Notes: a model not told the origin generated them from the letters alone. DNA of 6,910 bases from Clostridia bacterium (GCA_900757025.1 CAAEMG010000051.1:1-6910); one strand, 5' to 3'; positions 1-6,816 are shown, numbered from the stretch's first letter. Program-made: numbers and translations.

Positions 1-2745
1 TACGTAAACGGTCATATCCATTGGTGTTATGGTAACAATCTTGGATTCGTCGGCTTTCCACTGGGCATAAACTGTCATGCTCTTTGTTACTTCTGTGTTG
101 GCTTTAAAAGCTGTGCCTGTGCCGTCAGGCTTTGTATTCCAGCCGTTAAATACAAAGTTTTTCCTTGTAGGGTTTACAGTTGGAAGTGCAAATTTATAGC
201 TTGCGTCTTCTGCTGTTTTTTCCTGCGACGATATACGAGGAGAAGCCTCTGTATCTCCGCCGTTTTTATCGAATATAACGGAAATTCCCGTTGCTACCTG
301 CCACATATCATAACCAGTTTTATTTTCAGTATCAGCATCAATAAGTTTTTTAAAGTACATATCGGCTTTTGCAGCATTTTCATTTGAAAGAACAAATACA
401 TCTTTGCTTTCTGTTTTTGCATTTATATAGTTTTGCCCAAGCTTAGGCATACCTTCTTTTTCAAAATCACCATCAGCTATAAGTTTTACATATGTAGCGC
501 CATCAGCTTTTCCTATAATTTCAAAAGGAATAGCCTTTTCGGGATAATTATCAATACCTTCAAATACAGGGAGTGTAAGTCTGTTTTCTGTTCCTTTGTA
601 GTTGCCTTTTACAGAGATAGGCTGTATGACTATCCAGTTTCCTCCTTGTATATCTACAGCACCATAAATAGGGTTAGTATATGAATTTTTATTAAATACA
701 TATATGTCATCTTTGCTGTTGACCATTGTTTTTGTATAGTTACTGCTCTTTTCACCATATCCTAAAGCAACATAACTGTTAAATGTGAGTTTGGAATTTT
801 CCGTGTTTGTTTCTTTGGTAACATATGCATATCCGTTACTTATCCATTTACCGTTGTTCATGTTAAGATTTCCAAGCATATAAGCCTGTTTATTTATTGT
901 AAGAGTCGAATTTTCATTAATATTAACATCATATATGCCTGATGAGAAACCATTTTTATCTGTATTTCCTAATGTTATATTTGAATTTCCGGTTACATTT
1001 GTTTTTGTAAAATATGCAATATAAGGAACTGATGTTGTTGCTTCATTAAACGTCAACACAGATTTATCATCTGTATCTGTACTTTTATTTCCTCTAATAC
1101 CCCACTTAGAATTTAAAAATTTAGGCTTGCCTGTTACATTGACAGAAATTTTTCCGTCTATTTCTCCGTCACCGTCTATTACATAAAACTTTCCGCCGTC
1201 AAGATTTACCGTCACATCTCCGCTTACATGGCTTTCTTGGTCATAAACAGGAGCTACATAACCGTCATCCCCTTCATAATGTCCGTCATCATAAACATAG
1301 CCTAAAATTTCTGCATCTTTCATGTTTATAGTAACATTTTCTGCCGTTGAATATTCCAATCCTTCTATAAAAGCAACCTGTGAACCATAAACATTTATTG
1401 TTATGTTACCGCCTACATTGCCATAGTAAGCACCTCTTATGCCCGGATTATCCCAATCATCGCTTGAATCCAGAACATCAGTTTTGCAGAAGAAGTTTCC
1501 GTATGTAGTAATATTTACATCACCGCCTACCTGAAAACGTTCTGAACCAGAAAAATATGACTGTTCACCTACTCCGTAAATATCCCAGTTTCCAACAGAC
1601 TTTGCAACAAATTCGGTATCTTCGTAATTTCTGTCACCGACAATAATATTTACGCTGCCACCTATATCAGAATATTCACGCTCGCCTCTCTGAGCTTCAA
1701 TGCCTTTAACGTATCCTGATTTTACGGTTATATTAAGATCTCCGTCAATTTTATTTGAATATGTTCCAGAGATATTAACAATGTCACCAAGAACTCCGCT
1801 TTTTGCTTCTTCGACGGTTGTCGGTCTGTCAAAAACAATATTTACATCTCCGCCAACATATCCGTTTGTATCGGAAGTGTTTGCTCCTGTCATAAGGTGT
1901 TCTATTATTGCGGTTCCACCAACTTCAAGATATACATCACCTTCTACAGAACCACCATCGCCACCACCGACTAATGAAAAATCACCTCCTCCTACTGTTC
2001 CGCCTTTAACAACTACATATGTGCTGTCTACGTTTGCGTTTTTACTGCCACCATATATTGCTCTTAAATTCATATCAATATTTTCTGTAAAAATCGCATG
2101 ATGTCCGTTAGCATAAACCGTACCGTATGTAATTGAGATATTATCAAATGTTGTATCACCAACAAGATTACAAACACTGCCTATTGTCAGTTTATACTTG
2201 TTGTCATCTTTGCTTTTTACAGCAATATGTTTTCCGTCAACGCCAAAAGATGAAGTTGACGTTTCATCTCCCATAACAGTTACATCATTTTTCAAAACAA
2301 TTACCGCTTCATTTTCTTCACTTGAGGCAATCTGTGCAAAAGCATTGCTAAGTTCTTCTCCTGAAGAAACTTCATAGCTGTTTTCGCTTTGTGCAACTTC
2401 CTGCCCTCCGCTTTCTTCTGCCTGCGTTGCCGTAAAACCTTCGTCCAAACCGGAACCATTCTCTGTAGGCTGTTCTTCAATATTTTCTTCCGAGTCTATT
2501 AAAAATGAACTGTCCATATCTTCGTCATATAACACATTTTCATCTTCAACAGAACTGCCATCGGAATTGTTTTTAGAACCGTCTTCTGAATTTTCACCAG
2601 AAACTTCATCAGAGGTTGTTTCGGAGTTTTCAGACTGTACCTCTTCCGTTACAATAGTTTCATCTTCTGCCGCCAACGCTGAATACGGTGCTATGGTTAG
2701 CATCATAACAGCCGCCATCATAACGGATAACAACCTTTTCTTCAT
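1..2745 (-). CDS. Large secreted beta-repeat surface protein with InlB B-repeat (C-terminus outside window)
   Basis: An uninterrupted frame of 915 codons runs from ATG at 2745 off the left edge, so the C-terminus and any anchor are not visible. ATG is preceded by AAGGAG eight bases upstream. Residues 1-25 form a signal peptide (MKKRLL, hydrophobic core, ALA|A cleavage site), so the protein is exported. Residues about 26-122 are a disordered linker rich in Glu, Asp, Ser and Asn with one Lys and no Arg. From about 123 to 800 the sequence is Gly/Asn/Thr-rich with many short beta strands, including degenerate copies of a GGDVNI-type motif (residues about 268-537), which suggests a right-handed beta-helix or similar solenoid. 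Residues about 822-896 match the Listeria-Bacteroides (InlB B-repeat, Flg_new) pattern: VIFDKNGG, PTRKNFVFNGWNTKPDGTGT, VYAQW. The last residues (TPMDMTVYV) may open a further domain. Likely a surface or adhesin-like protein; ligand unknown. No catalytic motif was seen. Confidence 0.88.
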   Translation of the reverse strand, partial: MKKRLLSVMMAAVMMLTIAPYSALAAEDETIVTEEVQSENSETTSDEVSGENSEDGSKNNSDGSSVEDENVLYDEDMDSSFLIDSEENIEEQPTENGSGLDEGFTATQAEESGGQEVAQSENSYEVSSGEELSNAFAQIASSEENEAVIVLKNDVTVMGDETSTSSFGVDGKHIAVKSKDDNKYKLTIGSVCNLVGDTTFDNISITYGTVYANGHHAIFTENIDMNLRAIYGGSKNANVDSTYVVVKGGTVGGGDFSLVGGGDGGSVEGDVYLEVGGTAIIEHLMTGANTSDTNGYVGGDVNIVFDRPTTVEEAKSGVLGDIVNISGTYSNKIDGDLNITVKSGYVKGIEAQRGEREYSDIGGSVNIIVGDRNYEDTEFVAKSVGNWDIYGVGEQSYFSGSERFQVGGDVNITTYGNFFCKTDVLDSSDDWDNPGIRGAYYGNVGGNITINVYGSQVAFIEGLEYSTAENVTINMKDAEILGYVYDDGHYEGDDGYVAPVYDQESHVSGDVTVNLDGGKFYVIDGDGEIDGKISVNVTGKPKFLNSKWGIRGNKSTDTDDKSVLTFNEATTSVPYIAYFTKTNVTGNSNITLGNTDKNGFSSGIYDVNINENSTLTINKQAYMLGNLNMNNGKWISNGYAYVTKETNTENSKLTFNSYVALGYGEKSSNYTKTMVNSKDDIYVFNKNSYTNPIYGAVDIQGGNWIVIQPISVKGNYKGTENRLTLPVFEGIDNYPEKAIPFEIIGKADGATYVKLIADGDFEKEGMPKLGQNYINAKTESKDVFVLSNENAAKADMYFKKLIDADTENKTGYDMWQVATGISVIFDKNGGDTEASPRISSQEKTAEDASYKFALPTVNPTRKNFVFNGWNTKPDGTGTAFKANTEVTKSMTVYAQWKADESKIVTITPMDMTVYV
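58..282 (-). other. InlB B-repeat (Listeria-Bacteroides repeat) coding segment
   Basis: Residues about 822-896 of the surface protein show the ordered signature of this small beta-grasp-like extracellular repeat: F-D-x-N-G-G at the start, a central P-T-R-x-x-F-x-F-x-G-W-x-T-x-P-D-G-T-G-T-x-F block, and T-V-Y-A-Q-W at the end. In the family it occurs in secreted or surface-anchored Firmicutes and Bacteroidetes proteins, usually near the C-terminal part, often in several copies. One copy is visible here. Confidence 0.85.
1135..1944 (-). repeat. Degenerate protein repeats with GGDVNI-type core inside the surface protein
   Basis: Eight related short motifs occur in frame: EGDVYLEV (from residue 268), GGDVNIVF (298), DGDLNITV (334), GGSVNIIV (362), GGDVNITT (407), GGNITINV (445), SGDVTVNL (508) and DGKISVNV (530). 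Spacing varies from about 22 to 63 residues, so this is a structural repeat of a beta-rich solenoid, not a recent DNA duplication. The nucleotide sequences are similar but not identical. Confidence 0.6.
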
Positions 2746-2753
2746 ATTTTTCA

Positions 2754-2759
2754 CTCCTT
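2754..2759 (-). promoter_or_regulatory. Ribosome binding site of the surface protein gene
   Basis: AAGGAG on the minus strand lies eight bases before the ATG at 2745. It fixes the start of the long partial frame, and the signal peptide begins immediately at that ATG. Confidence 0.85.
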
Positions 2760-2770
2760 ACGCACTGATT

Positions 2771-2796
2771 AAAATTTTTTATTTAATAAAAATTTT
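2771..2796 (-). repeat. AT-only inverted repeat upstream of the ribosome binding site
   Basis: AAAATTTTTTATT is followed, after one T, by AATAAAAATTTT; the arms pair over about 12 bp with one extra T. In RNA this would be a weak A-U hairpin 8 to 11 bases before the AAGGAG. It may be no more than AT-rich background. Confidence 0.35.
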
Positions 2797-2798
2797 GC

Positions 2799-2840
2799 TG
2801 TCCCTCCCTCAAAAAAATGTCCCTTCGTTGTCTAAAAAAA
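2799..2840 (-). repeat. Two-copy AGGGACA / T-run direct repeat in the leader
   Basis: On the plus strand TGTCCCT occurs at 2799-2805 and again at 2818-2824, 19 bases apart. Each copy is followed by a run of seven A (2811-2817 and 2834-2840). Read as RNA from the minus strand this gives two U7 tracts, each followed within about 16 nt by AGGGACA. The purine-rich block GAGGGAGGGACA is the most G-rich stretch in this AT-rich leader. Function unknown. Confidence 0.5.
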
Positions 2841-2937
2841 CATAGCGAAAGGTCATTAATCTAAATTTCCGATATTTAAGATTTCGTTTTTCAGTAAATA
2901 AATTTCAATTACTAAAAGTTTTATCAGTACAGCGTCT

Positions 2938-2965
2938 ATTGTAACATTTTTTACATTAAAAACAA
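2938..2965 (-). promoter_or_regulatory. Probable promoter of the surface protein gene
   Basis: On the minus strand TTGTTT (2965-2960) is separated by 16 bases from TACAAT (2943-2938). A TG one base upstream of the -10 makes it an extended -10 element. The predicted start is near 2931, giving a leader of about 185 nt before the ATG at 2745. A 5-bp dyad TACTA-TTT-TAGTA at 2985-2997 sits about 20 bases upstream of the -35 and could be an operator, but it is short. Confidence 0.5.
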
Positions 2966-3101
2966 GTGTATTTAAGCCAGAACATACTATTTTAGTAAGT
3001 TTTTTAAAAAGTCACAGTATTTTACTTAAATTTCACATTTAAAACGCATTTTTTACAGCAATTTTACATATATCATATTTCAGTGCCTAATCTATAGTTT
3101 T

Positions 3102-3311
3102 CTAACTCTTTTCGTGGCTGTCTGTATTTGAAATATCTTTTATGTTGTATTTCTCTTTTAATGCTCTCAGCTTTTTGTTGTAAAGTCGAGTTGATTTTGC
3201 CAATTCTAAATCCGGACCATCATTAAATGGCATAGCATCTATTTTTTTATATTCTTTAAAAGCTTTCCTAAGCTCATTTTGAATTTCGGTCAGTTCTTCC
3301 TGATAGCCCAT
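3102..3311 (-). CDS. Small charged helical protein, unknown function (69 aa)
   Basis: I do not recognise this protein. The ATG at 3311 is preferred over an in-frame TTG at 3329, because the purine-rich block AAGGAAGGG (3325-3317) lies five bases before the ATG, whereas starting at TTG would place that block inside the gene. The product begins MGYQEELTEIQNELRK and ends SNTDSHEKS. It is rich in Lys, Glu, Leu and Tyr, has heptad-like stretches at residues about 3-23 and 38-56, and shows no signal peptide, membrane segment or Cys. A short loop-like part (MPFNDGPD) separates two predicted helices, so a helical hairpin or coiled coil in the cytoplasm is plausible. It has its own extended -10 promoter and follows a strong terminator, so it is probably a single-gene unit. 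Confidence 0.65.
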   Translation of the reverse strand: MGYQEELTEIQNELRKAFKEYKKIDAMPFNDGPDLELAKSTRLYNKKLRALKEKYNIKDISNTDSHEKS

Positions 3312-3316
3312 GTTAT

Positions 3317-3325
3317 CCCTTCCTT
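3317..3325 (-). promoter_or_regulatory. Purine-rich ribosome binding site deciding the start of the small gene
   Basis: AAGGAAGGG ends five bases before the ATG at 3311. It is a moderate match to the anti-Shine-Dalgarno sequence and supports the 69-residue form over a version six residues longer. Confidence 0.6.
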
Positions 3326-3344
3326 CCAATATTCCCTTATTTTT

Positions 3345-3353
3345 ATTATAGCA
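3345..3353 (-). promoter_or_regulatory. Extended -10 promoter of the small gene
   Basis: The minus strand reads TGCTATAAT, a perfect TATAAT with the extended TG element. The base-level -35 (TTTCTA at 17 bases) is poor, which is common for extended -10 promoters. The predicted start near 3338 gives a leader of about 27 nt. Confidence 0.6.
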
Positions 3354-3396
3354 TTTTCAATTATCATTAGAAAGCGTTACTTAATATATTTAAAAT

Positions 3397-3427
3397 AAAA
3401 AAAGCTGCACGCTAAAAAACGTACAGC
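3397..3427 (-). terminator. Intrinsic terminator after the SGNH hydrolase gene
   Basis: On the minus strand GCTGTACG (3427-3420) pairs with CGTGCAGC (3411-3404) over 8 bp with one G-T wobble, around an 8-base loop, and is followed directly by seven T. It begins 7 bases after the TAA stop at 3435 and separates the hydrolase transcript from the small gene. Confidence 0.92.
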
Positions 3428-3434
3428 CTATTTT

Positions 3435-5447
3435 TTATCTGTATATATAATTTAAAACATCATATGTTCCTTTTGCAAGGCTTTTATATCCGCTTACATT
3501 AGGATGTGTTGTGTCTGAAACCGTCATGGCACTGCTTGAATTATCTTCATTTGGCTTTGCTTCAACGTATTTGAAATCGTCTTTTCCGTTTAAATTAAGA
3601 TATGCAGGAGAAACGGTTATATTTTCGGCATTTTCATAATGCTTAAAAAGCTGCTGAGCAAAAGCAAGCCTTGTATTTGCAGCAGTATTTGTTTCTTCGG
3701 AACGGAAAAGTATTTCCGGAGCATTAAATATAATCTGTATATCTTTATTGTAGCTGTGTATGCTGTCTGTTATCCGGTCAAAATAGCCGAATATTTCATC
3801 ATAGCTGTTGTGTCCCACTGTATTAAGGTCATTTATTCCCAGATTAATTACAACGGCATCAAGGTTTTCGATTTTCTGATTTTTAATATAATATGCAAAA
3901 TCAAATTTTCCGTTATTCAAAAACGGATTTGTCATACCGTATTTTGTTGTGTCTGTGCAGTAGTTTAATCCGCTCCAGCCTCCTCTTCCTTCGTGAAGAG
4001 CTTCTTTTTTGCCGAGAGTACCAACTGTTTTCATTGTACCTTTGTCATACATGGAAACAAAGAAATCGGAATAATAATTCTGATTTATAATGCTGTCCCC
4101 AAGGAAGAGAACCGTTTTATTTTCGGCTTTTTTATCGGTGCATTTTATATCAAAATATACTTTGTTTTTTCCGTTTACGGCGGCATAAACCCTCATATCT
4201 GTTCCGTCGGAAACATAAATTCCGTCTTTTGAAAGCTGTTTGCCGTTTTCGGAATAAATTTCTATTTTGTCCTTCGTTTTTTCATTGCCGTAAATTATGC
4301 CGTTATTAAAATCAAGGCTTGTTCCCTTTGAGGCATAAACAACAGAAGGAACTACCGGAGAGGCACTTTTTTTGCATATGTCTTTTATAGGATATTTAAC
4401 CGTCAAATCCTTTGAAAATGCCTTTACACCGTTTAAATTAACCTGCATTTTTATAACTGTGTTTCCGCCGCCCTCAAATTTAATTTCAGACAGTTTTTCC
4501 GAAAGAAAATCGTAATCTTCATATTTTATTTCGGCACTGTATTTTTTGCCGTTTGAACTTTCGGCATAAAGCGTAAAACCGTCCTTTTCTTTTTTCACAC
4601 CGGAAATATAATATTTTTCACTTCCTGCGTTATAAATTTCAACATTTTTAACACAGCTTAAAAATATATTCATATCCTCGCTTGCAGATGAAGCTGTTTC
4701 AAAAAAACTGCTGTTTGGCACATATGTTTTTTCTGTTGTAAAGCCGTTAAACATAGCATCGCTGTAGCCTATGCTGTCTGTTCTTGTTATGGAATTAAGT
4801 TTTTTCTGATATTCATCGGCAAAAGGTGTAAAGCTTGAATATGGTGCAGGATAATAAAATCTTATATTTGCTTTTGAAAGATAATCTTTAAGCTCATCAA
4901 CAGTTTTTACATTTCTTACATTCATAAAACGCATAAGTATTCCGCTTCCGTCCTCATCTGGGCTTATTCCGTCATATTTATTTGTTCTTTGTTTTTCATA
5001 TGTAAGAAGTTCAAAATGACTGCATATTCCGCTTGTTATAAGGGTATCAAAATCTTTATCACATCTGAATATAACGGAATTGCTGTTTTGAAAACTCTGT
5101 TTTTTGTAAAGCTCCCAGTTTTCTTTTCCTGTAAAAAACTTTACGGCAACATTTCGTTCTATTCCCCAAACACCGTCTTTGCACACAATTTTATCGCAGT
5201 AATAATCATTTATTCTGTAAAGGGGATAATCAATAGGAAGGTCTATAATGCCTTCAGATGTATAAAGTTTAAGATTTCCGCTTTGTGCAACGCCTGTAAT
5301 TGTAAGGGCATTCCAAGGGTTTACATTATAGGCAGGGTTTGCTATAACCGTTTTCATTTCTCCTTCGGCAGCAAAGCCTGCCGCAAAAACAGTCTGGCTT
5401 GCCAAAACAGCCGCTAATGCCGCCGCAATCAAAACTTTTATTTTCAT
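3435..5447 (-). CDS. Secreted SGNH/GDSL-family hydrolase with phage-tail-like N-terminal modules (670 aa)
   Basis: ATG at 5447 follows GAGGTG by five bases. Residues 1-22 or so form a signal peptide (MKIKVLI, Ala-rich core, VFA-A), so the enzyme acts outside the membrane. The C-terminal catalytic domain (about 444-670) has the SGNH blocks in order: GDSI (450-453, nucleophile Ser452), GRGGW (487-491, oxyanion Gly), GIND (537-540, Asn539) and DTTHPN (645-650, Asp645/His648). This family hydrolyses esters, often acetyl groups on carbohydrates; the substrate cannot be read from the sequence. Residues about 355-440 look like the small beta domain that commonly precedes such esterases. Residues about 45-215, including DGVWGIERN and VDELKDYLSKANIRFYYPAP, resemble a module I know from Firmicutes prophage tail or structural proteins (recalled pattern, not searched). 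No membrane anchor or LPxTG motif is seen. It has its own promoter and terminator. Confidence 0.9.
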   Translation of the reverse strand: MKIKVLIAAALAAVLASQTVFAAGFAAEGEMKTVIANPAYNVNPWNALTITGVAQSGNLKLYTSEGIIDLPIDYPLYRINDYYCDKIVCKDGVWGIERNVAVKFFTGKENWELYKKQSFQNSNSVIFRCDKDFDTLITSGICSHFELLTYEKQRTNKYDGISPDEDGSGILMRFMNVRNVKTVDELKDYLSKANIRFYYPAPYSSFTPFADEYQKKLNSITRTDSIGYSDAMFNGFTTEKTYVPNSSFFETASSASEDMNIFLSCVKNVEIYNAGSEKYYISGVKKEKDGFTLYAESSNGKKYSAEIKYEDYDFLSEKLSEIKFEGGGNTVIKMQVNLNGVKAFSKDLTVKYPIKDICKKSASPVVPSVVYASKGTSLDFNNGIIYGNEKTKDKIEIYSENGKQLSKDGIYVSDGTDMRVYAAVNGKNKVYFDIKCTDKKAENKTVLFLGDSIINQNYYSDFFVSMYDKGTMKTVGTLGKKEALHEGRGGWSGLNYCTDTTKYGMTNPFLNNGKFDFAYYIKNQKIENLDAVVINLGINDLNTVGHNSYDEIFGYFDRITDSIHSYNKDIQIIFNAPEILFRSEETNTAANTRLAFAQQLFKHYENAENITVSPAYLNLNGKDDFKYVEAKPNEDNSSSAMTVSDTTHPNVSGYKSLAKGTYDVLNYIYR

Positions 5448-5452
5448 TTAAG

Positions 5453-5458
5453 CACCTC
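5453..5458 (-). promoter_or_regulatory. Ribosome binding site of the SGNH hydrolase gene
   Basis: GAGGTG lies five bases before the ATG at 5447, matching the start used for the signal peptide. Confidence 0.8.
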
Positions 5459-5497
5459 ATTTGTGTATAAAATTTCTAAATAAAAACACTATGTTTA

Positions 5498-5525
5498 ATT
5501 TTAAACCAGGCTTTTTAAATGTCAA
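5498..5525 (-). promoter_or_regulatory. Promoter of the SGNH hydrolase gene
   Basis: The minus strand has a consensus TTGACA (5525-5520), a 16-base spacer and TAAAAT (5503-5498). The predicted start near 5491 leaves a leader of about 44 nt before the ATG. The -35 lies in a small dyad TGTC-GCTT-GACA (5531-5520) that might bind a regulator or be chance. Confidence 0.65.
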
Positions 5526-5552
5526 GCGACACTGAACTTTTGTAAGATAAAA

Positions 5553-6728
5553 TTAATCTTTTTCCAGCAATTTTTTGTATGTTATATCTATAACCGCCGC
5601 ACCTAAAGGAGCCGTAATAAGTATTGCCAAAACAGCAACCGTAAGCACTGTTTTTCCGCAGGCAAGCCCCATGGCAAGAGGAACAGCGCCTATTGCCGCC
5701 TGAACCGTGGCTTTCGGAGTATAAGCAACCATACAGAAAAGTCTTTCTTTTTTCTTTAAAGCTGTTTTAACGGTACATAAAAATACGCCGCACATTCTGA
5801 AAATAAGCGCCAAAAATACAAGCATAACAGCCGCCAAGCCCGCATTTACGGCATAAGAAATTTCAACTTCGGCACCCACAAGTGCAAAAAGCAAAATTTC
5901 CGCCCCACTCCACAGCTCATTATATTTTCCCGCAAGCTCGTTTGCCTCTTTCCCGTTAAAGTGCATAAGCAACATACCCATTGCCATAATAGCCAGAAGT
6001 CCCGAAAAAGGAACAATCTTTTCGACATTTTGAACAAATACAAATACAAAAGATATGCTCAAAAGAATTATAACTTTTATTGCCGGCTTCATATTAACGG
6101 TGACAAACCATTTTTCTGCCAAAAATCCTGCCAAAGCACCTACGGCTATACCGGAAATAATAGAAACCGGTATCTGTGTAAAAGAAGAAACCGAAATGCT
6201 TTCTCCTGCACAAAGAGCCGAAAACGATGTAAACATAACTATTACAAAAACATCATCTGCCGCAGCGCCTGCCAAAATAAGCTGTGGAATTTTTCTTTTT
6301 TGTCCGTAGCCTTCATCCATTATTTTAATCATTCTGGGAACAACAACCGCCGGAGAAACAGCTGCCAGAACAGAACCCATAACAGCTGCCTCAACATAGC
6401 TTACATTAAATATACGTGGCGCAAGCAAAATAGTTCCCAAAATTTCGCAGCAGGCAGGCACAAAACACATCATTACAGCCGGTCTGCCTATTTTCTTTAA
6501 ATCATCAAGCTCCAAATTAAGCCCTGCCCTTGTAAGTATAATTATAAGAGCAAGTTGTCTTATATCCGCCGAAATGCCCATAAGTGATGGGTCTATAAGA
6601 TTAAGTGCATGTGGCCCAAAAATAATACCTGCGGCAATCATGCCTGTTAATGGCGGCAAATGAAACACCTTGGCAAGTTTACCGAGTATAAGAGCCGAAA
6701 TAAAAACAACTGCAAGTCCGTTAAGCAT
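5553..6728 (-). CDS. Cation/proton antiporter (Na+/H+ exchanger family), fluoride-riboswitch controlled (391 aa)
   Basis: An integral membrane exchanger of the monovalent cation:proton antiporter superfamily (Pfam Na_H_Exchanger type). The ATG at 6728 is chosen over an in-frame GTG at 6761, because GGAGG lies eight bases before the ATG and the longer form would add eleven residues ahead of the first membrane helix. The chain is almost entirely hydrophobic, with about 11-13 likely membrane segments, normal for the family. Family-like motifs are LPPLTGMIAAGIIFGP (24-39), SPAVVVPRM (125-133), a paired acid ADD (157-159) in the ion-binding helix position, and YTPKATVQAAIGAVPL (336-351) near the C-terminus. 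There is no cytoplasmic regulatory domain. The leader carries a crcB-type fluoride aptamer and terminator. Fluoride riboswitches are known to precede antiporters as well as CrcB/Fluc and CLC-F exporters, so a role in fluoride stress is inferred. The transported ion (Na+, K+ or other) cannot be read directly. Confidence 0.92.
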   Translation of the reverse strand: MLNGLAVVFISALILGKLAKVFHLPPLTGMIAAGIIFGPHALNLIDPSLMGISADIRQLALIIILTRAGLNLELDDLKKIGRPAVMMCFVPACCEILGTILLAPRIFNVSYVEAAVMGSVLAAVSPAVVVPRMIKIMDEGYGQKRKIPQLILAGAAADDVFVIVMFTSFSALCAGESISVSSFTQIPVSIISGIAVGALAGFLAEKWFVTVNMKPAIKVIILLSISFVFVFVQNVEKIVPFSGLLAIMAMGMLLMHFNGKEANELAGKYNELWSGAEILLFALVGAEVEISYAVNAGLAAVMLVFLALIFRMCGVFLCTVKTALKKKERLFCMVAYTPKATVQAAIGAVPLAMGLACGKTVLTVAVLAILITAPLGAAVIDITYKKLLEKD

Positions 6729-6736
6729 ATAAAAAA

Positions 6737-6741
6737 CCTCC
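6737..6741 (-). promoter_or_regulatory. Ribosome binding site deciding the antiporter start
   Basis: GGAGG on the minus strand lies eight bases (TTTTTTAT) before the ATG at 6728. The alternative GTG at 6761 is just downstream of the riboswitch terminator with no good ribosome binding site. A 14-bp AT palindrome (6743-6756) directly precedes the GGAGG. Confidence 0.85.
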
Positions 6742-6771
6742 AAAAAATATATTTTTCGCACAGGCAGGCAT

Positions 6772-6816
6772 AAAAAAAGCCGACAATTTCTGTGCAGTTA
6801 CACAGAAGTCATCAGC
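6772..6816 (-). terminator. Riboswitch-controlled intrinsic terminator in the antiporter leader
   Basis: RNA from the minus strand folds UUCUGUG (6807-6801) against CACAGAA (6794-6788) around loop UAACUG. Below it, after one C-A mismatch, GCUGAUGA (6816-6809) pairs with UUGUCGGC (6786-6779) with three G-U pairs. Seven U follow (6778-6772). The 5' arm contains the GCUGAUGACUUC strand needed for the aptamer core and pseudoknot, so the two folds exclude each other: ligand-bound aptamer means read-through, free aptamer means termination. Confidence 0.9.

Larger units (their letters stand above)
2746..3101. other. 356-base AT-rich intergenic region and long leader
   Basis: No credible gene is present on either strand; the short plus-strand reading frame ending near 2845 is a shadow of the surface protein gene. 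On the minus strand the region holds the probable promoter (2938-2965), an imperfect inverted repeat TTTTAGTAA/TTACTGAAAA at about 2887-2917, a duplicated GGGACA plus T-run element (2799-2840), an AT dyad (2771-2796) and the ribosome binding site. No convincing intrinsic terminator follows the small gene that stops at 3102. Confidence 0.6.

Noticed and set aside
433..684. Plus-strand open frame of 83 codons inside the surface protein gene
   Set aside because: It is antisense to a continuous 915-codon frame with clear domains, and no start signals are seen.
1700..2101. Plus-strand open frame of 133 codons rich in Pro, Ser and Thr
   Set aside because: It is the antisense shadow of the Gly/Asp/Val-rich surface protein frame; the start has no ribosome binding site and the composition reflects reverse-complemented GGN/GAN codons.
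3040..3101. Possible terminator after the small gene
   Set aside because: Only short AT-rich pairings such as AAAATTGC/GCGTTTT were found, with no GC stem followed by a T run on the minus strand.
4989..5417. Plus-strand open frame of 142 codons opposite the SGNH hydrolase gene
   Set aside because: It lies fully antisense to the signal peptide and N-terminal part of the hydrolase and has no promoter or ribosome binding site; its Phe/Ile/Cys-rich composition is that of a shadow.
5961..6500. Plus-strand open frame of 179 codons opposite the antiporter
   Set aside because: It is antisense to a well-supported membrane protein, rich in Asn, Lys, Arg and His in an unnatural way, with no ribosome binding site or family resemblance.
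6743..6756. Perfect 14-bp palindrome AAAAATATATTTTT before the antiporter ribosome binding site
   Set aside because: It is A/T only, so a weak hairpin and easily due to base composition; not reported as an operator.
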